From: DASRDR01 sp044867785
GTDB lineage: Bacteria; Methylomirabilota; Methylomirabilia; Rokubacteriales; DASRDR01
Direction of reading: 5' to 3'
DNA: 64,000 bases
Assembly (NCBI GenBank): GCA_044867785.1
Contig: JBIOVM010000098.1
Location: forward strand, 32,180 to 96,179
Shown here one piece after another: positions 17,480-26,913 of the stretch. The position numbers and the translations under genes were made by a program. The notes beneath the pieces were generated by a model that saw only the letters and a program-made list of their open reading frames with translations, was not told where the DNA came from and ran no database searches. Position 1 is the stretch's first letter, and each line of letters begins with the position of its first letter.

Positions 17480-19951
17480 TTACCGGGGACTGACCGTGAG
17501 CCGGTCGAAGAACACACCCGTCCCGCCCAGGTAGAGCACCGGGAACTCCAGGACGGTCGGTCGGCTCAACTCGAAATCGAGCGTCGCCTCGCCGTACGCG
17601 TCGGCCGGCACCTCGCTCGCGTCGACGGTCCGGGCCGCAAGCACCGCGCCCACGGGTTCGGCCACCTGGAGCCCGACGAGCGGACCGTGGGCCCCTGGCA
17701 AAGCGCGCAACCGGACAGACAGCCGATAGCGCCCGGGCGGGAAGAGACGGACCGGTCCGGACACGAGCCCTGCCCGTTGGCTCACGCCCGGGTCCGCGTA
17801 GCCGGCCCAGCCGCCCGAGGCGAGGGGATCCCGGCGCTCCCCGAGTCGGTGCGGGAGCGCCTCCACCTCGTACGTCCATTCGGGGTCGGGCCGGTCCGCA
17901 GCGACGACGAGGACCCAGTCGACCTCCGCGGCCCCGGCGCCGCTCCAGGCGACGCGGAACTCGAGCGGCTGCCCGCGCTCCAGAACGAACGGAACGTCGA
18001 CAGTCGTCCAGTCGGCCTCCTCGTCGACGGCGCGGGCGGCGATGACGCGACGGCCACGATCCGCGGCGACATCGAGGGTGAGCCCGCGACCACGGATCCG
18101 GAACCGAGCGGTGTAGGCGCCGCTGGGAAACGGCCGGTAGGGGCCGAACGTGAGGAATCCCGGGGCATTCCGGCCGGGACGTGCCGCCACGACGCGCCCG
18201 CCGGAGGCGCCGGCCGCCTCGCCGGCGGTGCCGGTCATGCGACTCTGCCACTCGGCCTCGTAGAAGGTGCCCACCGGAGACGTGCGACTGTCCGGCGCCG
18301 AAGGCTGGCGGCCGGTCACGCGGAAGAGCCAGAGCGGGTCCGCGGCGAGCTCGAGCGTCAGCGCGGAGGAGGACCCGAGGCGTTGGATCGTGAACGCCGA
18401 CGGGTATGCCGACACCTGGGACGGGAAGACGGAGCGATCGACGACCACGTGGGACACGCCGAGCCGCGCCAGCTCGTCCGCTTCTCCCTGCCCGAGATCG
18501 CCCGTGTTGAGCGGCTCCAAGGCCTTGAAGACGTCGCGCACGTAGTGGCGAGCGACCAGAGGCGAGTAGCCGTTCACCGTCGGCGTGCGGGTGCGCGTGA
18601 TCGCATAGAGATAGAGGGACGAGTGGGCGCTGTCCCCCGGCCAGATCGGCAGATAGAGCACCCGCCCGGCGCCGGTACGGAGCGCTTCGAACACGGGATT
18701 GTCGTCGAGCCGCGCGACGGCGATGCCGTGCCAGGACGCCGTCGTGAGGAGCACCAGTCCGGCGAGCCCGCCGGCGACCAGCCGGAGACGCCACCCATCC
18801 GCGGCCGGGACGCGAGCCAGGACCGCACGCGCGCCGAAGGCCGCCAGGACGAGCATCCCGACGGCCGTGAGGAGCTCGAGCTTCCGCGGGTTCCGGATCA
18901 TCGCGAAGAGCGGGAGCCAGCGGTGGAGCGCCTCGTAGAGCGGGATCCCCGGGAGCGTCGGCCCCGGCGTCAAGAGGAGACCCAGCGCCAGGATCCCGCC
19001 GTAGAGGAGCCGCAGCCCGCCATCGCCGCGTGACGTGCGGGCCGCGAGGCCGATCAGCGCCAACCCGGCGAGGACGAGTCCCCCGTACGTGGCCGGATCC
19101 GTGAGCACGTCGGGGCCGGGGGCGAACAGGCGGACCTCGTTGATGCGCCGGCCGACGCTGGCGATCGAGTCCGCGACGAATGCCTGGCGCAGCATCAGGA
19201 CCCACCCGACTCCGGCGACGAAGAGCGCGCCGAACGCGGTGAGGGAGCGCCACGCCCGGGCCCTCCCTCGATCCAGCCACCACCGGACCAGGACGTGCGC
19301 GACGATCAGCCCGACCGTCAAGTAGGTGTACTGAGGCTCGAGCATCGCGAGCATCAGAAAGGCCAGCCCCCCGCCCACGCCGCCGGCGACACGTCCAGCC
19401 ACGAAGGCCACATCGACGCCCCAGAGCACCGCCGGCACGAGAGCCAGGGCGAACCCCGCGGGATGGCCGCCGAACAGGGGGTCGAGCCGCGCCGGCAGCA
19501 CGGCGAAGCCCACGGCGGCGATCAACGCGGCGCTCGTCGAGCCGGTGAGGTGGCGCGCGAGCCCGTAGGCGGCGAGTCCGCTCGCCGGGAAGGAGAGCAG
19601 GAGCACCAGGTTGTAGGCGGCGTGGAGCCCGAACCCCGAGAGCAAGGTGAACGGCAGGGACAACGGCAGAAAGGCCTGGGTGAGATTCCAGCGAGCGCCG
19701 TTGATCCGGAACTGGTACGGATCGGTGAAGAGCGGCGTCGGCCCGAGTAGGCCGTCCCGGACGAGCCACATCTGGTAGTAGAGCTGGAGCGTGTCGCTCG
19801 GCGTGCGGGACAGGACGGGCACGTCGACGGGCTGTCGGGCGCTGACCGGAAGGCCCCGTGTCAGCTCCCAGGGCAGCGGACGCGAGACGATCAGGCCGGC
19901 CGCGAGACAGAGGCCGGCGAGAACCCAGGCGGCGCGGGGGCGGACTCTCAA
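17480..19951 (-). CDS. Large GT-C/YfhO-like membrane protein with tandem beta-sandwich domains (paralogue A)
   Basis: 823 residues. About 1-430 is polytopic, with an acidic loop SDTLQLYYQMWLVRDG, a FGGHPAGFALALVP motif and ATYGGLVL. From about residue 545 two jelly-roll-like repeats follow: the first opens FYEAEW and contains GFLTFGPYRPFPSGAY; the second opens YEVEALPH and contains GPVRLFPPGRYRL, ending FFDRLTV. They resemble CBM6/35-type folds. Start: TTG overlapping the upstream stop (TTGA), chosen because it begins the first TM segment and no ATG/GTG suits better. Same architecture as the adjacent upstream gene, so a tandem duplication. Function, presumably glycan assembly, is unproven. 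Confidence 0.75.
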   Translation of the reverse strand: MRVRPRAAWVLAGLCLAAGLIVSRPLPWELTRGLPVSARQPVDVPVLSRTPSDTLQLYYQMWLVRDGLLGPTPLFTDPYQFRINGARWNLTQAFLPLSLPFTLLSGFGLHAAYNLVLLLSFPASGLAAYGLARHLTGSTSAALIAAVGFAVLPARLDPLFGGHPAGFALALVPAVLWGVDVAFVAGRVAGGVGGGLAFLMLAMLEPQYTYLTVGLIVAHVLVRWWLDRGRARAWRSLTAFGALFVAGVGWVLMLRQAFVADSIASVGRRINEVRLFAPGPDVLTDPATYGGLVLAGLALIGLAARTSRGDGGLRLLYGGILALGLLLTPGPTLPGIPLYEALHRWLPLFAMIRNPRKLELLTAVGMLVLAAFGARAVLARVPAADGWRLRLVAGGLAGLVLLTTASWHGIAVARLDDNPVFEALRTGAGRVLYLPIWPGDSAHSSLYLYAITRTRTPTVNGYSPLVARHYVRDVFKALEPLNTGDLGQGEADELARLGVSHVVVDRSVFPSQVSAYPSAFTIQRLGSSSALTLELAADPLWLFRVTGRQPSAPDSRTSPVGTFYEAEWQSRMTGTAGEAAGASGGRVVAARPGRNAPGFLTFGPYRPFPSGAYTARFRIRGRGLTLDVAADRGRRVIAARAVDEEADWTTVDVPFVLERGQPLEFRVAWSGAGAAEVDWVLVVAADRPDPEWTYEVEALPHRLGERRDPLASGGWAGYADPGVSQRAGLVSGPVRLFPPGRYRLSVRLRALPGAHGPLVGLQVAEPVGAVLAARTVDASEVPADAYGEATLDFELSRPTVLEFPVLYLGGTGVFFDRLTVSPR

Positions 19952-22887
19952 TCCCCGAGCCGCTCGACGCGAAGACGGTCGAACCAGACGCCGACTCCAC
20001 CGCGGTAGGTGCACGGGAACTCGAGCACCGACGGGCGCGACACGGTGAACGGAACGGCCAGCTCGACGTAGCGCCCAGCTTCGGGCACGTCCGCTCCGAG
20101 CAGCTCCCGTCCGCCCAGCTCGCCGGCCCGGGACGCGAGCTCGACGGCGCAGCGCGCGAACGCGCCGGCGACGGCCCGGTCGAGCTTGAGCCGGACCCAG
20201 AGCTGATAGCGGCCAGGCGAATAGCCGCGGAGGGGTCCGCTCCAAACCGCATCGCGCGCCGTGCGGTCGGGCACCGCATGACCGGCGACGCCCCCGGACG
20301 CGAAGGGGTCGGGGCGTTCCTGCAGCTCGTGTCCCAGGATCTCCACCTCGAAGGTCTGCGCCGGGTCGGGCTCGGCCGTGAACCCGCCGCGCACCGTATC
20401 CACGGCCACCCAGCCCTGACCGTCCCACCGCGTCCGGTACTCCACGGGCGCGGCGGCGGCCAAGGCGAACGGCACCGCCACCTCGACGAAGACCCCGTCG
20501 GCCAGGTGAATCCGAGCCCGGCCCAGGACCTCGCGTCCGCCCTGCGTGGTCACCTGGAGCTCCACCGTGCTGCCCACGCCTTTCAGCCGGAACCGGGCGC
20601 GGTAGTCACCCGGCGGGAGCAGCCGGTACGGACCGGACGTCAGGAACCCCGGCCGGTCTTCCTCGCTCCGGGCGAGAGTCACCCGGCCGTTCGACGCGTC
20701 GGCGTCGGCCGTCACTCGCCCGGTGTCGCGCCCGAGGGACTCGGCCTCCCAGAAGATGCCGAGCGGACTGGTGAAACGGGCCGGGGCGACCGGGCGCGGC
20801 GTCCGGCGCACGCGGAACACCCGGAGCCGCCACTCGCCGGACGGTGCCTCGACCGGATCCAGATAGGGGGACGCCTCGAGATACGCGCGCGCGAGCGCCG
20901 GACCGAACGCGCTCACCTTCAGCGGGAAGGCGTCCTGGGCCAGGATCACCTGGCGCACGCCGTACCGGCGCAGCACCTCGGCCTCCGCCTCGCCGACGAC
21001 GCCGAGGTTAACGGGCTCGAGCGGACGGTAGACGTCCGTGAGGTACGAGCGACCGAGCCATGCGGAGTACCCGTTGAGCATCGAGATCTCGGTAAGCGTC
21101 GTGGCGTACAGGTAGAGTCCCGAAAGGGCGCTGTCCCCCGGCCAGAGAGGGATCCAGAGCGCGCGCGGACCCTCGGCGCGGATCGTGTCGAACGCGGCGC
21201 CTCCTGTCGGCAGGATGCTGATCCCGGCGGGACGCCAGGAATGGCTGTCCGCCGCCACCAGAAGACCCAGCGTGAGCGCCACGGCGGCTCGGGCAGCGGA
21301 TCCGCGGCGACGAGCGAGCGCGTCGGCGCCCACCCCGGCGAGGATGGCGAGTCCGAGCCCGGCCAGGACCTGGGCCTTGGCGGGCTGCCGAATGAAGTTC
21401 CATGAGGGCACGAGCCGAAACGCGACCTCGAACAGCGGGAGGGCCTCGAGGCGCGGGCCCAGGGACACGATCACGCCCGTCACCAGGAGGGGCACGAAGA
21501 TCCAGAGCAGGCGGCGCGTGCCCGTGGGGCGTTGTCGGGCGAGCACGACGACGGCGAGTGCCGCCAGGACGAGGGCGACGACACCCGGATAGACGAGCCG
21601 CGCCGCGAGCGGGTTCGCCCGGGTGAAGAGGTCGGCCGGCGTCGGCGAGAAGAGGAGCACCTCGTGCAGGGTGCGGCCGCCGCCCGACACGGACCGACGC
21701 AGCAGCAGTCGCTGCAGCAGGAGCAGGAACCCGGCGCCCGCGATCGCTCCCGCCGCGGCGAGCGCGACCGGAAGCAGGGGCAGGCGGGGATGCCACCACC
21801 GCCGCCACCGCGCCAGCATCCAGACGCCGTGCACCAGGAGCGGCGCCGCCAGCGCGGCGACGGCGATCCTCCCTCCACGCGGCGACACGGCTCCGACCGT
21901 GAGGAGCCACGGGAGGCAGGCCGCGAGACTCCGCCGCGCGGCCACGCGCGGATCCGCCGTCACTCCGGCGGCGAGGAGCCATGCCGCCAGAAGCTGCCAG
22001 ACCGTGAGGGCCAGCAGGGCGACGACGGCCCCGACCGCCAGGCGGACGGGTACGGGCGCGACCCAGTTCTGGCGAGCCAGGGCGGCGAGGGCGCCTCCGG
22101 CCGGGGCGAGGGCCACCAGGCTGGCCAGGAGCCCCGCCCACGGCCCCACGGCCAGGAGCTCGGATCGCCAGGCCGGCAGCCCGATTCGCGCCAGGGCATA
22201 GAGCGGGACGCCGAGCGCAGCGAAGTAGGCGAAGTGGGGCTCCATGATGGCAAGTCCCAGAGCCGCGCCGCCGGCGACGAGCCCGCTCCACACCGAGCCG
22301 GCCAGCGCGCCTTCCAGGCCCCACAAGAGCAGCGGAACCAGAGGATAGGCGACGCCCGCCGGATGGCCTCCGAGCAAGGCTCCCACCCGATACGGCGCGC
22401 AGGCGAAGACCACGCCGGCAATGAACGCGCCGGTCCACGAGATGCCGTAGCGCCGCGCCAGGAGCGCCGTCGCCAGGCCGGCGAACGGAAAGGAGAGCAT
22501 GACGAGGGCGTTGTAGGCGAAGAGCGGCCCCAGGGCGGAGAGCGGCACGAAGAGGAGGGCGGCGGGCAGGAAGATGTTCGGGAGGTTCGGTCGGGGTCCG
22601 TCGATGGCGAACTGAAAGGGGTCACGCAGGAACGAGGTGCCCGTCAGGGTCCGCTCCCGGACCAGCCACAGGTAATAGTAGAACTGCAGGTAGTCGCCGG
22701 GAACGCTGAAGCCGAGCTCACGGCCCGGGCCGGGCACGGCGGTGAACGGCAACGCCTCGTCGACGTGCCGGACCAGCGGGATCGTGAAGACGATGCCGAG
22801 GAGCAGGAACGCGACGAACAGACCGAGCGCGGCGCCGCGCCCGACACCCGGGCGGCTATCGCTCCTCGAGGCAGGTCCGGTAGACAT
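19948..22887 (-). CDS. Large GT-C/YfhO-like membrane protein with tandem beta-sandwich domains (paralogue B)
   Basis: 979 residues, paralogue of the following gene. Shared landmarks are DYLQFYYYLWLVRERTL, LGGHPAGVAYPLVPLLLWGLEGA, WIPLWPGDSALSGLYLYATT, and the two C-terminal repeats (FWEAESLG...GFLTSGPYRLLPPGDY; FEVEILGH...GYSPGRYQLWVRL, WFDRLRVERL). About 12-14 TM segments fill the first 570 residues. The ATG at 22887 overlaps the GT4 gene by 32 bases; a GTG at 22845 would remove the overlap and is possible. Likely a lipid-linked sugar or polymer-handling enzyme of the inner membrane; not experimentally characterised as far as I know. Confidence 0.75.
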   Translation of the reverse strand: MSTGPASRSDSRPGVGRGAALGLFVAFLLLGIVFTIPLVRHVDEALPFTAVPGPGRELGFSVPGDYLQFYYYLWLVRERTLTGTSFLRDPFQFAIDGPRPNLPNIFLPAALLFVPLSALGPLFAYNALVMLSFPFAGLATALLARRYGISWTGAFIAGVVFACAPYRVGALLGGHPAGVAYPLVPLLLWGLEGALAGSVWSGLVAGGAALGLAIMEPHFAYFAALGVPLYALARIGLPAWRSELLAVGPWAGLLASLVALAPAGGALAALARQNWVAPVPVRLAVGAVVALLALTVWQLLAAWLLAAGVTADPRVAARRSLAACLPWLLTVGAVSPRGGRIAVAALAAPLLVHGVWMLARWRRWWHPRLPLLPVALAAAGAIAGAGFLLLLQRLLLRRSVSGGGRTLHEVLLFSPTPADLFTRANPLAARLVYPGVVALVLAALAVVVLARQRPTGTRRLLWIFVPLLVTGVIVSLGPRLEALPLFEVAFRLVPSWNFIRQPAKAQVLAGLGLAILAGVGADALARRRGSAARAAVALTLGLLVAADSHSWRPAGISILPTGGAAFDTIRAEGPRALWIPLWPGDSALSGLYLYATTLTEISMLNGYSAWLGRSYLTDVYRPLEPVNLGVVGEAEAEVLRRYGVRQVILAQDAFPLKVSAFGPALARAYLEASPYLDPVEAPSGEWRLRVFRVRRTPRPVAPARFTSPLGIFWEAESLGRDTGRVTADADASNGRVTLARSEEDRPGFLTSGPYRLLPPGDYRARFRLKGVGSTVELQVTTQGGREVLGRARIHLADGVFVEVAVPFALAAAAPVEYRTRWDGQGWVAVDTVRGGFTAEPDPAQTFEVEILGHELQERPDPFASGGVAGHAVPDRTARDAVWSGPLRGYSPGRYQLWVRLKLDRAVAGAFARCAVELASRAGELGGRELLGADVPEAGRYVELAVPFTVSRPSVLEFPCTYRGGVGVWFDRLRVERLGD

Positions 22888-24025
22888 CGACGAGCCGCCT
22901 GCCCAGCGCGGGCCACCCGAAGCGGGCGACGGCGCGCTCCCGAAGCGCCTGACCTCGAAGCTTCTGCTCTTGTGAATCCCGAAGGAGCCCGGCGATGGCC
23001 GCCCCGAGCGCCCGGACATCCCGCATCGGGGCGTAGACGCCCGCCTCCCCGAGGAGCTCCCGGGAGACGGGGCCGTCGTAGGCGACGGAGGGGAGGCCCA
23101 TGGCCATGTAGCTCAGGAGCTTCCCGTTGGCCTCGGTGCTGACGCGCTTTGCGCTCACCGCGACCTCCCCGAGTGCCAGGTAGCGCGGCGATTCCGGGTA
23201 GGCGATCCGACCCGTCAGCGTCACCGAGGCCGCCAGGCCTCGCTCGACTACGCGAGCCCGATAGGCCTCCACGTTCGGATGCCCCATGAGGAGGAGATGC
23301 GCGTCCGGGACCGCGGCCATGACGGCCGGCCAGGCGGCGAACAGGTCGTCGATGCCCTGATACTCGGTGAGGACGCCCAGGTAGACGACGACGCGCTTTC
23401 CGACCAGCCCCAGCCGCTCGCGCAGGTCGTCGGGCGCCGGGCCGGGTCGGAGGAAGTCCGGGTCGATGCCGTCCGGGAGCAGCGCCACCCGCCGCGCCGC
23501 AATTCCCTGGACCTCGACCAGCTCTCGCGCGAAGTTCTCGGAGGATGGTAGGAGCCGGGCGGGCCCGCGCAGGACCCATCGTTCCAGGCGGCGCACCGAT
23601 GCCGGAAGCGGTCCCCGCGCGGGCAGGTGGCCGTGCGCGATCATCTCGTCGGCCACGCTGCCCTGGAGATCCCCCACCGCCGGCCGCCGGACCAGCCGGC
23701 CGACGACGGCGGCGATCGCGGCGCCTTCGTGGAGGTGCCCGTGCAGGATGTCCGGCCGAAATCGTCTCGCCGCCCGCCACGTGGTCGCGAGGAGCATCGC
23801 GTCCAGGTACGGGCGATGCGGCGAGAAGCCGACGGGGAGGCTCCGCACCCACGGCACGCGGGGCGAGCGGACCGTCGTGACCTCAGGGTGCTCGCGCCCC
23901 ACCGCGTACGTGGCGACGAGCGTTTCGATCCCGAGGCCCCGAAGCGCCCGGACCTCCTCGAGGATGCGGATGTGGCACCCGCGGTCCCCGAAGAACGGCG
24001 TCGGGGCGACCATCAGCACGCGCAT
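22856..24025 (-). CDS. GT4 glycosyltransferase
   Basis: 389-residue GT-B enzyme. N-terminal MRVLMVAPTPFFGDRGCHIR carries the Gly-rich acceptor loop. ILHGHLHEGAAIA and GIDPDFLRPG mark the interdomain region, and the C-terminal donor-binding motif is STEANGKLLSYMAMGLP (E-x7-E replaced by the EANGK type seen in GT4 relatives). It would extend a lipid-linked glycan in the cytoplasm with retention of configuration. ATG at 24025 lies 9 bases after TGCTACAAT. The end overlaps the start of the large membrane protein gene. Confidence 0.88.
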   Translation of the reverse strand: MRVLMVAPTPFFGDRGCHIRILEEVRALRGLGIETLVATYAVGREHPEVTTVRSPRVPWVRSLPVGFSPHRPYLDAMLLATTWRAARRFRPDILHGHLHEGAAIAAVVGRLVRRPAVGDLQGSVADEMIAHGHLPARGPLPASVRRLERWVLRGPARLLPSSENFARELVEVQGIAARRVALLPDGIDPDFLRPGPAPDDLRERLGLVGKRVVVYLGVLTEYQGIDDLFAAWPAVMAAVPDAHLLLMGHPNVEAYRARVVERGLAASVTLTGRIAYPESPRYLALGEVAVSAKRVSTEANGKLLSYMAMGLPSVAYDGPVSRELLGEAGVYAPMRDVRALGAAIAGLLRDSQEQKLRGQALRERAVARFGWPALGRRLVDVYRTCLEER

Positions 24026-24034
24026 TGACGCCTC

Positions 24035-24043
24035 ATTGTAGCA
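24035..24043 (-). promoter_or_regulatory. Extended -10 promoter TGCTACAAT, near-leaderless
   Basis: Minus-strand TGC-TACAAT ends 9 bases before the ATG at 24025, giving a predicted leader of 2-3 bases. It sits in the 47-base gap between rmlD and the GT4 gene, so the 24025-17480 unit may start here. Confidence 0.55.
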
Positions 24044-24072
24044 GAGGGGCGTCGCGCGTCGGCGGACCGGCG

Positions 24073-24954
24073 TCAGTCGACGCGGTGCTTCTTGACGCGG
24101 AGGTATGCCTCCAGGGCCTCCCGCCACGGCGGGAGGAGCGGCACCCCGAGCGACGCGGCGCGGGTGTTCCGGAGCACCGACTGCGGCGGCCGGCGCGCCG
24201 GCGCGTCGAACTCGGCGCTCGTTGTCGGCTCGAGCTCGGGTGTTCGTCGGCAGAGCTCGAAGATCGCGCGCGCGAACTCGTACCACGAGCATTGGCCGGA
24301 GTTCGTGAGGTGGAAGATCCCGCCCGGGGGATTCGACGCGATGAGGCCGGCGATCGCCCTCGCCAGGTCCGCGGTGTACGTCGGGGTGAGCACCTGGTCG
24401 TCCACGACCCGAATGGGCTTGCCCGCATCTGCCAGCTTCAGCATCGTCTCGACGAAGTTCCCGCCCTTGCCGGCGGAGCCGGCGACACCGTAGAGCCCCG
24501 AGGACCGGACGATCACGTGGCGAGAGCCCGCCTGCCGGACGAGAAGCTCCCCGGCGAGCTTCGAGGCGCCGTACACGCTCAGCGGCGCCGGGCTGGCGTC
24601 CTCGGCGTATGGGCCCGGCGGCCCGCCCCCGAAAACGTAGTCCGTGCTGAGCTGAAGGAGCCGCGCCCCCCGCCGTTCGCAGGCGATCGCCAGGTGGCGG
24701 GCCGCGACCGCGTTCACGGAGAACGCGAGCTGCGCTTCGCCGCGCTCGTCCTTCTCGATGTCGTCGACGCGGTGAAACGCCGCCGTGTTGATCACCCAGG
24801 CGGGACGGTGTCGGGCGAGGATCTGCTCGATGGCCTCCCGGTCGGTGAGGTCGAGGTCGGCCCGCGTCAGCGGGACGAGCGCATCCGGGGGGAGGACGGA
24901 CCGGAGATCGGTGCCGAGCTGCCCGCCGGCTCCGATGAGGAGAATGCGCGCCAC
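24073..24954 (-). CDS. rmlD: dTDP-4-dehydrorhamnose reductase
   Basis: 293 residues, full length for RmlD. The Rossmann motif is LLIGAGGQLGTDL. NTAAFHRVDDIE matches the family NAAAYTxVDxAE block. The catalytic region is STDYVFGG, with YGASKLAGE providing Tyr and Lys, and RSSGLYG follows. It reduces the 4-keto-rhamnose intermediate to dTDP-L-rhamnose (or a related sugar). GTG start, 9 bases after the epimerase gene. RmlA and RmlB are not in the window, so they must be elsewhere, or the substrate differs. Confidence 0.88.
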   Translation of the reverse strand: MARILLIGAGGQLGTDLRSVLPPDALVPLTRADLDLTDREAIEQILARHRPAWVINTAAFHRVDDIEKDERGEAQLAFSVNAVAARHLAIACERRGARLLQLSTDYVFGGGPPGPYAEDASPAPLSVYGASKLAGELLVRQAGSRHVIVRSSGLYGVAGSAGKGGNFVETMLKLADAGKPIRVVDDQVLTPTYTADLARAIAGLIASNPPGGIFHLTNSGQCSWYEFARAIFELCRRTPELEPTTSAEFDAPARRPPQSVLRNTRAASLGVPLLPPWREALEAYLRVKKHRVD

Positions 24955-24963
24955 GCCCCCATG

Positions 24964-26028
24964 CTACTGCGGAAGCGGCTCGGTGGAGGCGTCGAGGACG
25001 GAGCCGGGCCGGCCGGCCCCCACCCAGGCGGCGTCCAGATGCTCCAGCCAGCGGATGTTGTAGTACCGGGGGTTCTCGAACTCGACCCGGCTCTCCCTGC
25101 GAATGCGCTGCACGAGGTCGCCGACCGACTCCTCGATCGAGACCTTCGGGCGGAAGTTCAGGATGCGGGCGATCTTTTCGCCCGACACGCGGTAGTTTCT
25201 GACGCTGCCACGCTGGTAGTCGGGACGGAGGTCGGCCGCGATCCCGAGCCCCCGGAGAGCCTCCCGCACCCGGAGCGCGAGCTCCGAGATGCGCAGATTC
25301 TGGTAGCAGAGGTTGAAGATCTGGCCCTGCACGAGAGCCTGGTCGGCCTCGGCCACGAGGATGTACGCCTGGACCGCGTCTCGGATGTCGACGAGCGGGC
25401 GCCACATCTCCCCGCCGTGGTGGAGCGTGAGCATGCCATGGGTCAGGGCGTCGCGGACGAACGTGTTGACCACGAGGTCGTAGCGCATCCGCGGCGAGTA
25501 ACCGTACACCGTGCCCTTCCGAAGGATGACCGGGCAGAAGTGGCGGTCGGTGAGCGGGAGCAGCCCCCGCTCGGCCTCGTACTTGGAGGTGGAATAGGGC
25601 GCTCGCGGCGCGACGGAGGACGTTTCATCCTGGAGGACATCCGCCCGCTCGTCCGTGACCCCGCAGTCGTAGACCGAGCACGACGAGGCCAGTACGTAGC
25701 GCCGCACGCCTTGGGCCTTGCACTGTTGCGCCAGCGCCACCGTCGCCCGGGTGTTGATCTCGTAGTTGGCGCGCGGGTTGAATTCCGCGGTGGGGTCGTT
25801 CGAGAGACCCGCGACGTTGAACACGGTGTCCACGTCCTCGAACGCCCGGGCCGGGGCCGCCCGCATGTCGGCATCCACCAGCTCGACGCGGTCACGCACG
25901 GCGCGGAGCCCGCCGTCCCCGAAGTACAGGCGGTCGAGCACGCGCACCGCGTAGCCGCGGTGCACCAGTTCCTCGGTCAGGACCGACCCGACGTAGCCGG
26001 CGCCGCCGACGACGAGGACCCGCCGCAC
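24964..26028 (-). CDS. NAD-dependent nucleotide-sugar epimerase/dehydratase
   Basis: 354-residue extended SDR. GGAGYVGSVL near the N-terminus binds NAD. SSCSVYDCG carries the catalytic Ser and YSTSKYEAE the Tyr/Lys. ILRKGTVYGYSPRMRYDLVVN is typical of UDP-glucose 4-epimerase-like SDRs. It uses a GTG start 1 base from the end of the cupin gene; with rmlD downstream it forms a three-gene nucleotide-sugar module. The substrate is not determined. Confidence 0.85.
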   Translation of the reverse strand: MRRVLVVGGAGYVGSVLTEELVHRGYAVRVLDRLYFGDGGLRAVRDRVELVDADMRAAPARAFEDVDTVFNVAGLSNDPTAEFNPRANYEINTRATVALAQQCKAQGVRRYVLASSCSVYDCGVTDERADVLQDETSSVAPRAPYSTSKYEAERGLLPLTDRHFCPVILRKGTVYGYSPRMRYDLVVNTFVRDALTHGMLTLHHGGEMWRPLVDIRDAVQAYILVAEADQALVQGQIFNLCYQNLRISELALRVREALRGLGIAADLRPDYQRGSVRNYRVSGEKIARILNFRPKVSIEESVGDLVQRIRRESRVEFENPRYYNIRWLEHLDAAWVGAGRPGSVLDASTEPLPQ

Positions 26029-26029
26029 T

Positions 26030-26494
26030 CTAGCGCCCTCGGACTGTCCACACGTCGCCGAAGGCGTCCGGAGGGATCCGAACCTCGTCGGGCTTCGCGT
26101 GGTTGTAGACGTGGCTCGCGGTACTCACCATCTGCGTGTCGTCCTCGAGGGACATCCACCCGTGGTAGACGCCGGGAGGCACGACGATGAGCCGGGGCTT
26201 CCGAGCGCTGGCGATGACGGTCATCAGGGCGCCGTGCGTCCGGCTTGCCGGCCGATCGTCCTGCAGCACGAACTTCGCGCTGCCGTGGCTGATGAAGAAC
26301 CAGTCCCAGAGCTCCTCGTGCTTGTGGAACGCGCGGATGGTCCCGCGGGCCGGGTTGCCCACCAGATAGACTTGTCCGAACTGGTGAACGACCGCGTGCG
26401 GGGAAGGGTCCAGGGCGTGCCGGGCGATCTCGGTCAGATAGCCGCGATCGTCCTCGTGCGTGACCAGGTCGACCACCTTGACCCCGTCGATCAT
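26030..26494 (-). CDS. RmlC-like cupin (dTDP-4-dehydrorhamnose 3,5-epimerase family)
   Basis: 154 residues, slightly shorter than classical RmlC (about 180). The cupin core shows the family pattern: DDRGYLTEI, GTIRAFHKHEELWDWFF (His-x-His), GSAKFVLQDDRP, VPPGVYHGW. It would epimerise carbons 3 and/or 5 of a dTDP-4-keto-6-deoxyhexose. The ATG is preceded by AAGGGG about 8 bases upstream; an in-frame extension to 26584 has no family residues. It probably starts the short module 26494-24073. Confidence 0.82.
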   Translation of the reverse strand: MIDGVKVVDLVTHEDDRGYLTEIARHALDPSPHAVVHQFGQVYLVGNPARGTIRAFHKHEELWDWFFISHGSAKFVLQDDRPASRTHGALMTVIASARKPRLIVVPPGVYHGWMSLEDDTQMVSTASHVYNHAKPDEVRIPPDAFGDVWTVRGR

Positions 26495-26913
26495 CCGACC
26501 ATCCCCTTGGTGAGCGTGAACGGCCGCCGGCCACGGCTCGGGTGGCGACGCAAACAAGCACTTCGCTGGCGAAACTCTACGCAAACACAGGCTGAAAACG
26601 CATCAGGGGTTTACCTGACAGCGGCGGCGGCGGCGAGCGAGACGCGAGGGAGCCGGGCGAAGCGGGTCGTAGGGCGCCCGGCGGCCGGCAGGCGAGGGTC
26701 GGCCGGCACGGTCCTCGGCCCGGCTGCCGCGGGGACGCCCATCGGCGGCGGGGCCTGCCCGTCCGGCGGCGGACTAACTAACTGCCGGCGAGCCGAGCGA
26801 GCCCGCGGTGGGAGATCACCTGGTCGGGCCGGCGATAGTCGGTCGGCACGCCCGTCCGGAGAAGTCCCCCGTGAAACCGTCGCGGGCGGCTGCGCGCCCG
26901 CCGCGGCGGCAGA
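26495..26913. repeat. Intergenic stretch with two decayed copies of the radical SAM gene 3' end
   Basis: No intact gene. Minus-strand reading gives two relics of the C-terminus that follows at 26914-26994. One begins VPTDY with its Val codon at 26847-26849 and ends in RLAGS-stop at 26778. A more diverged one begins VPADP with its Val codon at 26707-26709 and ends at a TAA at 26611-26613. The three Val codons are 145 and 140 bases apart. Similarity includes the 3' flank (GGCGGCnGACTA and AGACGCG...GAGCCG), so this is a tandem repeat of about 140 bp and not just a shared peptide. Confidence 0.65.

Noticed and set aside
17459..17480. Hairpin terminator between convergent genes
   Set aside because: Only a 4-bp CCGG/CCGG pairing and no T run.
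14775..20279. A 1,800-codon minus-strand open frame
   Set aside because: It lies antisense to the ILEI protein gene and out of frame with the real minus genes; composition is shadow-like and it crosses two convergent real genes.
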